From NCBI GenBank assembly GCA_023433685.1, contig JAEYUD010000020.1:1-11350 (forward strand): a stretch of DNA of 11,350 nt, in the 5' to 3' direction. Positions 1 through 7,050 of the stretch are shown piece after piece. The stretch's first letter is position 1, and each line of letters opens with the position of its first letter. This DNA is from Bacteroidota bacterium. GTDB lineage: Bacteria > Bacteroidota > Ignavibacteria > Ignavibacteriales > Ignavibacteriaceae. Under the pieces are notes generated by a model that had not been told where the DNA came from, did not search any database, and was given only the letters and a program-made list of their open reading frames with translations. A program made the translations under genes and the position numbers.

Positions 1-957
1 ACGCTGGAGATGAAATATCTGATAGCACGTGACAAGCCCGCCAAAGAGAAGGATGAAATATGGGCCCTCTTCCGCGCGATCCGCACCACTATATTCGACC
101 TTGAGGAACTGTTGGGAGAGGTGGGGAAAGCAGGTATTGCCGTTACCTCATCGGTCACTCAAATATCATCCTCCGTTCACGCCCTTAACGCGGCGATTAA
201 TCAGCAGGCAGCCTCAACCGCCGAGGTAAATGCCACCGGAAAAGAGATCTACAGCAGCTCGATCGATCTGTCAAGAACAGTTGGCGAGGTGGCCGACAAG
301 TCCGGCAAGTCGCTTCAGCTCGCCGACAGGGGTGTGGCCGGTCTCAACGAGATCACCGGCTCAATGGCATCACTCGAAGAAGGCTCGCGCGATATTTCCG
401 AAAAACTTTCACTTCTCTATCAGAAGACCGCGAACATCTCAAATGTGATCACCACAATCACAAAAATAGCCACTCAGACCAATCTTCTCTCTCTGAACGC
501 CTCAATAGAGGCAGAGAAAGCAGGTGAGTATGGTGCCGGGTTCTCGGTTGTGGCTGCCGAAATAAAACGCCTTGCGGAAGAAACCGCTATGGCCGCCCTT
601 GAGATAGAGGAGATGATCCACGAAATGCAGCAGGCGGTTAAAGCCGGGGTTATTGGTGTCGAAGTTTATACCGGAACAACCCGCTCAAGCGCGGGGAGAA
701 TATCGGGTATTGCCGAAAGCATCAACGAGATAATCCAGTACACGCGCGACGTTCTGCCGAGCTTCGAAGCTGTAAGCTCGCAAATGCAGATGCAGACCGA
801 TGGCGCCGCGCAGATCAGCGACGCGATGAACGAACTTAACTCTGTGGCGCTCCACACGAGGGAATCGATCTCCGAGTTCAGTGACATCACACAGCGCCTT
901 GAAGGGGCGGTTGTTTCATTGCGTGAAGTGGTCTCCAAATTCAGGTTCGGGGGTTAA
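1..957 (+). CDS. Methyl-accepting chemotaxis protein (WspA-like receptor), 3' part
   Basis: This is the C-terminal part of a chemoreceptor. The frame is open to the first base of the window, so the sensor and membrane segments lie upstream and the ATG at 10 is not the start. The first ~35 codons read as the end of a HAMP domain (KDEIWALFRAIRTT). The rest is the long antiparallel coiled coil of an MCP signalling domain. The conserved hairpin tip, which binds CheA and CheW, is encoded at about 475-555 (QTNLLSLNASIEAEKAGEYG), and the EAEKAGEYG form is what I recall from WspA. The protein ends VSKFRFGG, with no NWETF-like pentapeptide for tethering CheR or CheB. It is the first gene seen in a tightly coupled operon with cheW, cheR, cheW, cheA and cheB. 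Its ligand cannot be deduced because the sensor part is missing. The MCP call is near certain; the WspA assignment rests on tip sequence and gene order. Confidence 0.95.
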   Translation, partial: TLEMKYLIARDKPAKEKDEIWALFRAIRTTIFDLEELLGEVGKAGIAVTSSVTQISSSVHALNAAINQQAASTAEVNATGKEIYSSSIDLSRTVGEVADKSGKSLQLADRGVAGLNEITGSMASLEEGSRDISEKLSLLYQKTANISNVITTITKIATQTNLLSLNASIEAEKAGEYGAGFSVVAAEIKRLAEETAMAALEIEEMIHEMQQAVKAGVIGVEVYTGTTRSSAGRISGIAESINEIIQYTRDVLPSFEAVSSQMQMQTDGAAQISDAMNELNSVALHTRESISEFSDITQRLEGAVVSLREVVSKFRFGG

Positions 958-960
958 AAC

Positions 961-1419
961 TTGCTCTGCCTTACTTTCGAGATCGGAGAGAACCGTTACG
1001 CCGTTAACGCGAATGAAGTGGTTGAAGTGGCTCCGCCCGTCAATCTTACCTCCTTTCCGAAGGCACCCTCTTATTTCGCGGGAAGATTCAATTATCGTGG
1101 TGAGATAGTTCCGGTGATCGATCTGAGGGACCTCCTTATGGGTCTGACCACGAAAAGATATCTGAGCACCAGGATAATCGTGGTAAACTACGATACCGGG
1201 GAGCAGATCCGGAAACTTGGGCTTCTGAGCGAGAAGGTGATGGATATTATCCGGATCAAGGAAGAAGAGCTGCAGAATCCCGGGCTTATAACCGAGGAAA
1301 CGGGATATCTGGGGCAGCTGATAAATTTGAAGACCGGGATAGTTCAGCTTATCTCGGTAAAAGAGATTCTGCCTGCATATCTCAGGAAGGATCTCTTCAG
1401 GGAGGCGGCCGGTGAGTAG
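961..1419 (+). CDS. cheW: CheW coupling protein (WspB-like)
   Basis: A single-domain CheW scaffold of 152 aa, the usual size for the family, that links receptor tips to the CheA regulatory domain in the cytoplasmic signalling array. Family features are the N-terminal strand LCLTFEIGENRYAV, the VVEVAPP segment, FNYRGEIVPVIDLRDLL (about residues 41-57, the receptor- and CheA-binding core) and the C-terminal ISVKEILP. The start is TTG at 961, three bases after the MCP stop. It is supported by a G-rich Shine-Dalgarno-like run at 949-953 and by the fact that the protein then begins in register with other CheW proteins; the first ATG lies far inside the domain. The reading frame overlaps the cheR start by 8 bases, indicating translational coupling. 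The two CheW proteins of this operon differ, as WspB and WspD do: this is the short form without extra domains. Confidence 0.93.
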   Translation: MLCLTFEIGENRYAVNANEVVEVAPPVNLTSFPKAPSYFAGRFNYRGEIVPVIDLRDLLMGLTTKRYLSTRIIVVNYDTGEQIRKLGLLSEKVMDIIRIKEEELQNPGLITEETGYLGQLINLKTGIVQLISVKEILPAYLRKDLFREAAGE

Positions 1420-2680
1420 CACTGTTACCGCGCTAAGGGAGATCACAGATCTCCTGGCCGAAAGGATCGGTCTCGATTATTCAACCATTGGCATGAAAAG
1501 TATCGAACTCGCCGTTAACCGGAAGATGAAAACCGCAAATGTGGAGTCGATCGGGAAGTTCACGGAGATATTAAGACGGGATGAGGCTGAGTTCCAGTCT
1601 TTTGTTGAATCGATAGTTGTGCCTGAAACCTGGTTTTTCAGGGATGTGGAACCTTTCAATTTTTTCAAGAGTGAGATCTCGGGCAGGTTCATGTCACCTG
1701 TTCCCCGTCCAGTGAGAATACTTTCAATTCCTTCTTCAAGCGGAGAGGAGCCCTACTCGGTCGCCATGTCGCTTCTCGATGTTGGTTTTCCCCCGGAACT
1801 CGCGCTTATCGAGGCGGTGGATATCAGTGAAAAAGCCATCAGAAAAGGGAAAACCGCTCTTTATGGCAAATCGTCTTTCAGAGGTGACGATGAGGAGATG
1901 ATCTCCCGTTATTTTACACTTGAGGGTGATCTGTTCAGATTAAGTGACCGTGTGAAGGGGATGGTAAATTTTCGCAGGGAAAATCTTGCCTCAACCGGGT
2001 TTCTTGCCGGGAGTCAGCAATACGATATTATATTTTGCAGGAATCTCGTTATCTACTTGGACAAGCAGGCACGGGAACTCGCGGTTACGAATATCAAAAG
2101 GCTTCTCCGGAAAGGGGGGCTTCTTTTCGCGGGACACACAGAAGTTATGTTTTTCTCCGGTTCCGGGTTCACCACCGTATCAAAACCCAAAACTTTCGCG
2201 CTTCTTAATGAAGAGGCCACTCCAAGGGTTGCCACTTCCAAAGGTACCGCTGTCCCCGCTTCCGGATTCTCCGGAAGTGGCGTGGCAAACCGTTTCGTCA
2301 GGCCCTCCGCCGCGGTGAAAGAGAAGGTGACCAAACAGCTCGAGGAGAGCAGGGTGATACCGGGAAACGGATTTGATATCGAGTATATACGCGGTCTTGC
2401 TGACGGTGGTGATTATTCCTCCGCAAGGAAAAAGTGCGAGGAACTCGTCTTTAAGGATCCCGCGAACAGGGAGCTCCTCTGTCTTATGGGCGTAATTGAT
2501 CATGCCACGGGACTTATCGACGAGGCGGAGAACAACTTTCTTAAAGTTCTCTACCTCGAACCTAACCATGAAGAAGCACTCGTTCACATTAGCCTCCTTT
2601 ATGAAGAGAAAGGTGACGGGGCAAGGGCAAAGGTTTACAGGGACCGGCTAAAAAGAATTTCTGACAGGAAAAGATCATGA
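1412..2680 (+). CDS. cheR: CheR receptor methyltransferase with C-terminal TPR (WspC-like)
   Basis: An S-adenosylmethionine-dependent glutamate O-methyltransferase predicted to methylate the MCP for adaptation. Residues ~5-80 form the helical CheR N-domain, with ETWFFRD at 72-78. The Rossmann methyltransferase domain spans ~100-265: the SAM loop is SIPSSSGEEPYS (105-116), the acidic ADIS-like segment is AVDISEKA (135-142), and IIFCRNLVIYLD is at 206-217. A Ser/Gly/Pro/Ala-rich linker (~270-320) leads to TPR-like helices at ~323-415 (KVLYLEPNHEEALVHISLLYEEKGD). A CheR-TPR fusion of this kind is what WspC looks like. The start is GTG at 1412, inside the cheW 3' end, with AGGGAGG at 1399-1405 six bases upstream. 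The SAM loop has SSS where I recall CST or GCST in most relatives; the GEEPYS core is kept, so activity is still expected. The stop overlaps the next start (ATGA). Confidence 0.95.
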   Translation: MSSTVTALREITDLLAERIGLDYSTIGMKSIELAVNRKMKTANVESIGKFTEILRRDEAEFQSFVESIVVPETWFFRDVEPFNFFKSEISGRFMSPVPRPVRILSIPSSSGEEPYSVAMSLLDVGFPPELALIEAVDISEKAIRKGKTALYGKSSFRGDDEEMISRYFTLEGDLFRLSDRVKGMVNFRRENLASTGFLAGSQQYDIIFCRNLVIYLDKQARELAVTNIKRLLRKGGLLFAGHTEVMFFSGSGFTTVSKPKTFALLNEEATPRVATSKGTAVPASGFSGSGVANRFVRPSAAVKEKVTKQLEESRVIPGNGFDIEYIRGLADGGDYSSARKKCEELVFKDPANRELLCLMGVIDHATGLIDEAENNFLKVLYLEPNHEEALVHISLLYEEKGDGARAKVYRDRLKRISDRKRS

Positions 2681-3345
2681 CCGGTAACGAAAAGAAATGC
2701 TGGAAAGTTACAGGCGTCTTCGGCGACAAATCGTGCGAAAGCCTGAATGAGTACCTCCACTGCAAACATTGTCCGGTTTATTCCGGTGCCGCCCGTGAAT
2801 TTTTCGACAGGGAAGTGCCGCCTGAATTTATTGAATCGTGGACAGTTGCCCTCTCCCGTAAAAAAGAGATAGTTGAAAAGGGCGATCTTTCTGTTACGAT
2901 CTTCAGACTCGGGGGTGAGTATCTCGCGATCCCGACGGATGCTTTTCTGGTGGCGGTTGAGGTAAAGCCCGTACACTTTGTTCCGTTCAGAACAAACAAA
3001 TCATTCCGCGGCATTGTAAACGTTGATGGCGAACTCCTCCTCTGTTACAGTCTGGAGAATCTTCTGGGAATTACAAGGGTGCCCGTTGAATCAGGGGGTG
3101 ACAGGGCAATTTACAACAGAATGGTCGCTATACGCGGCGCGAATGAGCGGGTTGTCTTCGAAGTGGATGAAGTGATCGGTGTTACAAGGGTTTCCTCCTC
3201 CCTTGTCTCCAAACTCCCGTCAACGGCACAAAAAGCAGGTGAGATATTCTCACGGGGGATATTCGAGGCCGTGGGTGTTACAGCCGCCCTGCTCGATGAG
3301 CACAAGGTCTGCGAATCGTTCAGATCAACATTAAAGTTTCAGTGA
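2677..3345 (+). CDS. CheW-family protein with Cys-rich N-terminus (WspD-like)
   Basis: A second CheW-type coupling protein, 222 aa, longer than the first because of a ~65-residue N-terminal extension. The extension begins KKCWKVTGVFGDKSC and contains four cysteines (C8, C20, C29, C32; spacing C-x11-C-x8-C-x2-C), followed by a CPVYSGAAREFFDR segment. From memory this CW..GV.GD.SC...HC..CPVY pattern is the signature of WspD. The CheW domain occupies ~70-210 (VTIFRLGGEYLAIPTDAFLVAVEV, then SFRGIVNVDGELLLCYSLENLL). It should help assemble the receptor-CheA array; why Wsp systems have two CheW proteins is not shown by the sequence. The cysteines could bind a metal or act in redox, but that is inference. 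The ATG at 2677 overlaps the cheR stop by 4 bases and has AGGAAA at 2666-2671. Confidence 0.9.
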   Translation: MTGNEKKCWKVTGVFGDKSCESLNEYLHCKHCPVYSGAAREFFDREVPPEFIESWTVALSRKKEIVEKGDLSVTIFRLGGEYLAIPTDAFLVAVEVKPVHFVPFRTNKSFRGIVNVDGELLLCYSLENLLGITRVPVESGGDRAIYNRMVAIRGANERVVFEVDEVIGVTRVSSSLVSKLPSTAQKAGEIFSRGIFEAVGVTAALLDEHKVCESFRSTLKFQ

Positions 3346-6044
3346 CAATGCAGAACACCGTTTTACTCGAAATATTCAAGAATGTAATAAAAGATAATCT
3401 GCCGAAGATCGAGTCGGCGGTTACCTCCGGTTCTGCTGATGATCTTAAATCGCTCGGACCTGTTATACAGGCGATCCGTTCTGCAGCCAAGGTGGTGGCT
3501 GTAACCCGGGTTGTAGATCTCTGCAAATCGCTTGAGGGCTTCATTGCCCGCTCGGTTGAGGCGGGAGCCGGTCTAAATGAACTGGAGCGTAACTTTTTTT
3601 CGACCGTCGCCGAGCTGTTAAGCCAGTTCCTCGCGGTTGAAGCAGCACAGATTCCTGAAGTGGCGGAGGGGAACGGTCAGGTGATAAAAGACCTGGCTGA
3701 TCATTTCGACAAGCCGGTGCCAACCGCCCCCACTGAACAGGTAAAAGAAGAGCCGAAAAAGCAGAAACCCGTATTCGACCCCGTTCTGGTGGATCTGTTC
3801 AAGATAGAACTTGAGTCGCACACCAAGGTGCTCGAGAAAGGGCTTGTTGAAGCAGAGGGTGAAACCTCGAACGAGAAACTTGAGCCCCTGATGCGTTCAG
3901 CCCACTCGATCAAAGGCGCGGCAAGGATCGTGGGCATACATCAGGCCGTCGGGCTTGCCCACGCGATGGAAGACGTTTTAAGCCTCGCCATTAAAGGGGA
4001 AGTGAAACTTTCTGCCGATCATATTGACCTCCTCCTCCAGGGGAACGACCTCTTCAAAGTAATTGCCGGGCTCCCCGTGGATGAGATGATCACGGGCATT
4101 GACGCGAGAGTGGGAGAGATAAACGAACTTTCTTCACTCTTAAATGCAGCCCAGAAGGGTGAAATTGCAAAGCCGGCAGCGAAAAAAGCACCCTCTTCAG
4201 GTCCGGATACAGGAACACAGTCGCCGGCAGCACCACTTCCGGTTGAATCAATAAATATTAATACACCTCCACCTCCTCAGCCCGTGAGGCAGGAAAAAAA
4301 GGAGGATGCCCTTTTTGTCAGGGTTCTGGCGGACAACCTTAACAGGCTCCTCGGGCTCGCCGGTGAGATCAAGATTCAGGCGAAGTTCACCAAACCTTTC
4401 CGCGGATACCTTCTTGCTGCCAAACAAACCTTAAGGGAGGCGACCCGCGCGCAGGAAGCCCTCGAGGGTAGAATTGAAGAGACCGGTGCCACTGAAAACT
4501 TTGCCGGTGAGCTTGACGCCATCAGGGAAGTGGTTGAAAGACTCGAGTGGAACATAAGCACAATGATCGACAAGTTCGACGTTTTCTCACGGAATATTGA
4601 GCGCCTCTCAGACTCACTCGGCAATCAGGTGGTTGAATCGAAAATGAGACCTGTCTCCGATGGCCTGCATGGTATTCCAAGAATGGTGCGGGAACTCGCC
4701 AAAGACTCGGGCAAGAAGATCAAGCTCGATATCACGGGTGACGACACGATGATCGACCGTGACATCCTCGACAAAATAGAAGCCCCTCTTTCACACCTGA
4801 TCGCGAATGCCGCCGATCATGGTATTGAGTCTCCCGAAGAAAGAGTGGCCGCGGGTAAACCTGAAACAGGCAGGATCACTCTCGAAGCAGGGCACCGCGC
4901 CGGGTACCTTAATATTGTGGTCTCCGATGATGGCAAGGGGATAGATACCGGGAAAATTAAGAAAAAAGTAATTGAAAAAGGCTATGTAACCGCCGAAATG
5001 GCGGAAAGCCTCAGCAAATCGGAACTGCTCGATTTCCTCTTCCTCCCCGGGTTTACAACCAAAGGGGATGTTACCAAAGTCTCCGGAAGGGGCGTGGGGC
5101 TCGATATTGTGATGACCTTGATTCATCAGGTGGGTGGGAAGACCAAGATCGACTCCGAACCCGGCGAGGGAAGCTCATTCACCCTTCAGCTTCCCGTTAC
5201 TCTTTCTGTTATCCGTGCGTTACTGCTGAAGGTTAACGGCGAACTTTATGCAATGCCACTCTCACGGGTTGAAACACTCTTTAGCATAAGCGCTGACGAG
5301 ATAAACACAGTTGAAGACAGGCAGTACTACAAATCTGGTGATGAGAATATAGGGATAGTTAATTTCGCCCGGTTAATGAACCTGCCGGGTGAGGGTGACA
5401 AAGGTGAGTTTATAAATCTCGCTGTGGTTGGCGACAGAACCTCGAAATATGCCGTTGCAGTTGATGCTTTCCTTGGGGAGCGTGACCTCGTAGTCACCGC
5501 CATCGATGCAAAGCTGGGTAAAATACCCAACATCTCTTCCGCCGCAATTCTTGAAGAAGGCTCAATTGCCCTGATAATAGATCCCGATGATCTTGTGCGT
5601 TCGATCGACAAGTATGTTTACGGCTCAAGGCCTGAAAAAGTGGCTTCCGGTCTTGTGACACGCGGGAAAACCAAGTCAATTCTCGTTGTTGATGACTCAC
5701 TCACAGTCAGGGAAGTGGAGAGAAAACTGCTTGAGAACAACGGCTACAGTGTTACCACCGCTATTGACGGGGTGGATGGATTCAATACCCTTCAGAGGGA
5801 ATTGTTCGATCTGGTAATTACCGACGTCGATATGCCAAGAATGAACGGGATACAGCTTGTGGAGAAGATAAAATCGGACCCACGTTATAAAGAAATTCCC
5901 GTGATGATAGTTTCATACAAAGACAGGGAAGAAGACCGTTTAAGAGGATTGAACGCGGGAGCGAACTATTACCTCACTAAAAGCTCGTTTCATGATGAAA
6001 GTCTGGTTAATGCTGTGATTGATCTGATAGGAGAAGCCGAATGA
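3342..6044 (+). CDS. cheA: Hybrid chemotaxis histidine kinase CheA-REC (WspE-like) with an extra degenerate Hpt domain
   Basis: The central kinase of the pathway, 900 aa. Domains in order: a degenerate Hpt-like domain (~5-110) with Gln43 where the phospho-His should be; an active Hpt domain (~146-260) with His188 in RSAHSIKGAARIVG; a Pro/Ala-rich linker (~270-325); a dimerisation domain (~327-455, SKMRPV at 433-438); a HATPase domain (~460-605) with N-box NAADHGIE (Asn489), DDGKGID (529-535), GFTTK and SGRGVGLD (581-588); a CheW-like regulatory domain (~607-765); and a C-terminal receiver (778-897) with acidic pocket D784/D785, phospho-acceptor D828 in DVDMP and K880. The order Hpt-kinase-CheW-REC is that of WspE. 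It should autophosphorylate His188 and pass phosphate to its own REC, to CheB and to the downstream response regulator. The start is GTG at 3342 (GTGA overlap with the previous stop) or ATG at 3348; neither has a clear Shine-Dalgarno sequence, so the two are not resolved. Confidence 0.96.
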   Translation: MTMQNTVLLEIFKNVIKDNLPKIESAVTSGSADDLKSLGPVIQAIRSAAKVVAVTRVVDLCKSLEGFIARSVEAGAGLNELERNFFSTVAELLSQFLAVEAAQIPEVAEGNGQVIKDLADHFDKPVPTAPTEQVKEEPKKQKPVFDPVLVDLFKIELESHTKVLEKGLVEAEGETSNEKLEPLMRSAHSIKGAARIVGIHQAVGLAHAMEDVLSLAIKGEVKLSADHIDLLLQGNDLFKVIAGLPVDEMITGIDARVGEINELSSLLNAAQKGEIAKPAAKKAPSSGPDTGTQSPAAPLPVESININTPPPPQPVRQEKKEDALFVRVLADNLNRLLGLAGEIKIQAKFTKPFRGYLLAAKQTLREATRAQEALEGRIEETGATENFAGELDAIREVVERLEWNISTMIDKFDVFSRNIERLSDSLGNQVVESKMRPVSDGLHGIPRMVRELAKDSGKKIKLDITGDDTMIDRDILDKIEAPLSHLIANAADHGIESPEERVAAGKPETGRITLEAGHRAGYLNIVVSDDGKGIDTGKIKKKVIEKGYVTAEMAESLSKSELLDFLFLPGFTTKGDVTKVSGRGVGLDIVMTLIHQVGGKTKIDSEPGEGSSFTLQLPVTLSVIRALLLKVNGELYAMPLSRVETLFSISADEINTVEDRQYYKSGDENIGIVNFARLMNLPGEGDKGEFINLAVVGDRTSKYAVAVDAFLGERDLVVTAIDAKLGKIPNISSAAILEEGSIALIIDPDDLVRSIDKYVYGSRPEKVASGLVTRGKTKSILVVDDSLTVREVERKLLENNGYSVTTAIDGVDGFNTLQRELFDLVITDVDMPRMNGIQLVEKIKSDPRYKEIPVMIVSYKDREEDRLRGLNAGANYYLTKSSFHDESLVNAVIDLIGEAE

Positions 6045-7048
6045 GAATAGGGATCGTGAACGATCTCTCACTGGCTGTCGAAGCATTGAGAAGAGTTGTA
6101 AAATCCGTGGAAGGATTTGAGATAGCATGGGTTGCCTTCGACGGCAGACAGGCCGTTGACATGGCGGTGAAAGACACGCCCGACCTGATACTGATGGATC
6201 TCATAATGCCGGTTATGGACGGTGTTCAGGCAACCGCGGAGATAATGAAAAAAGCGCCGTGTGCCATTCTTGTGGTTACAGCTTCAGTTGGTGCCAATTC
6301 CGCCAAGGTTTTCGAAGCAATGGGACACGGGGCGCTTGATGCTGTCGCCACCCCAGTATTCGATTTCTCCGGTAATGCCACCGGCGCTACAGAGCTTGTA
6401 AACAAGATACACTCTCTCAGGCGACTGATAAACGGGAAGAATTATTTCAAACCCGTCACCCCGAAAACCCCCAAAGGTGACGCGCCCCTCGTGGGCATAG
6501 GCTCATCAACCGGGGGACCAAAGGCACTCGCCACAATAGTGGCTGCTCTCCCTTCAAATTTTATCGCCTCTGTCGTGATAATTCAACACGTTGATCAAAG
6601 ATTCGCGGAAGAACTTGCCACCTGGCTGAACAAACAGACCACTCTTCCGGTTTCGATCGCGGTACACGGTAATGTGCCCGTACCGGGAAACATCTACGTT
6701 GCCGGCACAAATGATCACCTGATAATCGACCGGGGCGGGAGGTTCGCTTACGTGACCGAACCAAGAGATTACCCCTACAGACCATCGGTCGATACATTTT
6801 TTCTGTCGCTCGCTGAAAACCGTTCCGGCCGGGACACGGCAATACTGCTGACGGGAATGGGGAGGGATGGCGCGGAGGGACTTCTGAAACTGAAAAACCT
6901 CGGTTGGCTGACAATAGCGCAGGATGAAGCCTCTTCAATAGTTTACGGAATGCCAAAAGCCGCCATTGAACTTGATGCAGCCAAAAAGATACTCAACCCT
7001 GAGAAAATAGCGCAGGAACTCACCCTGCTTTATGGAAGAAAGGATTAA
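6041..7048 (+). CDS. cheB: Chemotaxis methylesterase CheB (WspF-like)
   Basis: A two-domain protein-glutamate methylesterase, 335 aa, that removes receptor methyl groups (and may deamidate receptor Gln) when its receiver is phosphorylated by CheA, giving negative feedback. The receiver (~1-120) starts MRIGIVNDLSLAVEALRR and has the phospho-acceptor D53 in LILMDLIMPVMDG and the stretch VFEAMGHGALDAV, wording I recall from WspF. The catalytic domain (~148-335) has GIGSSTGGP with nucleophile Ser156, QHVD with His183, and LTGMGRDGAEG with Asp276, so the Ser-His-Asp triad is complete. The ATG at 6041 overlaps the cheA stop (ATGA) and has AGGAG at 6029-6033. In Pseudomonas, loss of WspF locks the Wsp pathway on; by analogy this protein should damp the phosphatase output here. 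Confidence 0.96.
   Translation: MRIGIVNDLSLAVEALRRVVKSVEGFEIAWVAFDGRQAVDMAVKDTPDLILMDLIMPVMDGVQATAEIMKKAPCAILVVTASVGANSAKVFEAMGHGALDAVATPVFDFSGNATGATELVNKIHSLRRLINGKNYFKPVTPKTPKGDAPLVGIGSSTGGPKALATIVAALPSNFIASVVIIQHVDQRFAEELATWLNKQTTLPVSIAVHGNVPVPGNIYVAGTNDHLIIDRGGRFAYVTEPRDYPYRPSVDTFFLSLAENRSGRDTAILLTGMGRDGAEGLLKLKNLGWLTIAQDEASSIVYGMPKAAIELDAAKKILNPEKIAQELTLLYGRKD
7037..7044 (+). promoter_or_regulatory. Ribosome binding site of the REC-PP2C gene
   Basis: The sequence AGAAAGGA ends six bases before the ATG at 7051, within the last codons of cheB. It is the clearest Shine-Dalgarno match in the operon. Together with the start of the receiver-domain homology shortly afterwards, it fixes the start of the output regulator. 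This junction has a 2-base gap rather than the ATGA overlaps seen upstream, so translation may be initiated more independently here. Confidence 0.6.
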
Positions 7049-7050
7049 TA

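Noticed and set aside
916..1446. Minus-strand open frame of 176 codons opposite cheW
   Set aside because: It lies fully over the well-supported cheW frame and the ends of its neighbours, and its translation has no recognisable domain; it is a codon-bias shadow.
2180..2587. Minus-strand open frame of 135 codons opposite the CheR linker and TPR
   Set aside because: It overlaps the CheR coding region, where the sense frame shows clear linker and TPR pattern; no RBS or family signature is visible on the minus strand.
6561..6956. Minus-strand open frame of 131 codons opposite the CheB catalytic domain
   Set aside because: The sense frame has the full Ser-His-Asp catalytic set; the antisense product is Arg/Pro/Ser-rich with no domain, typical of a shadow frame.
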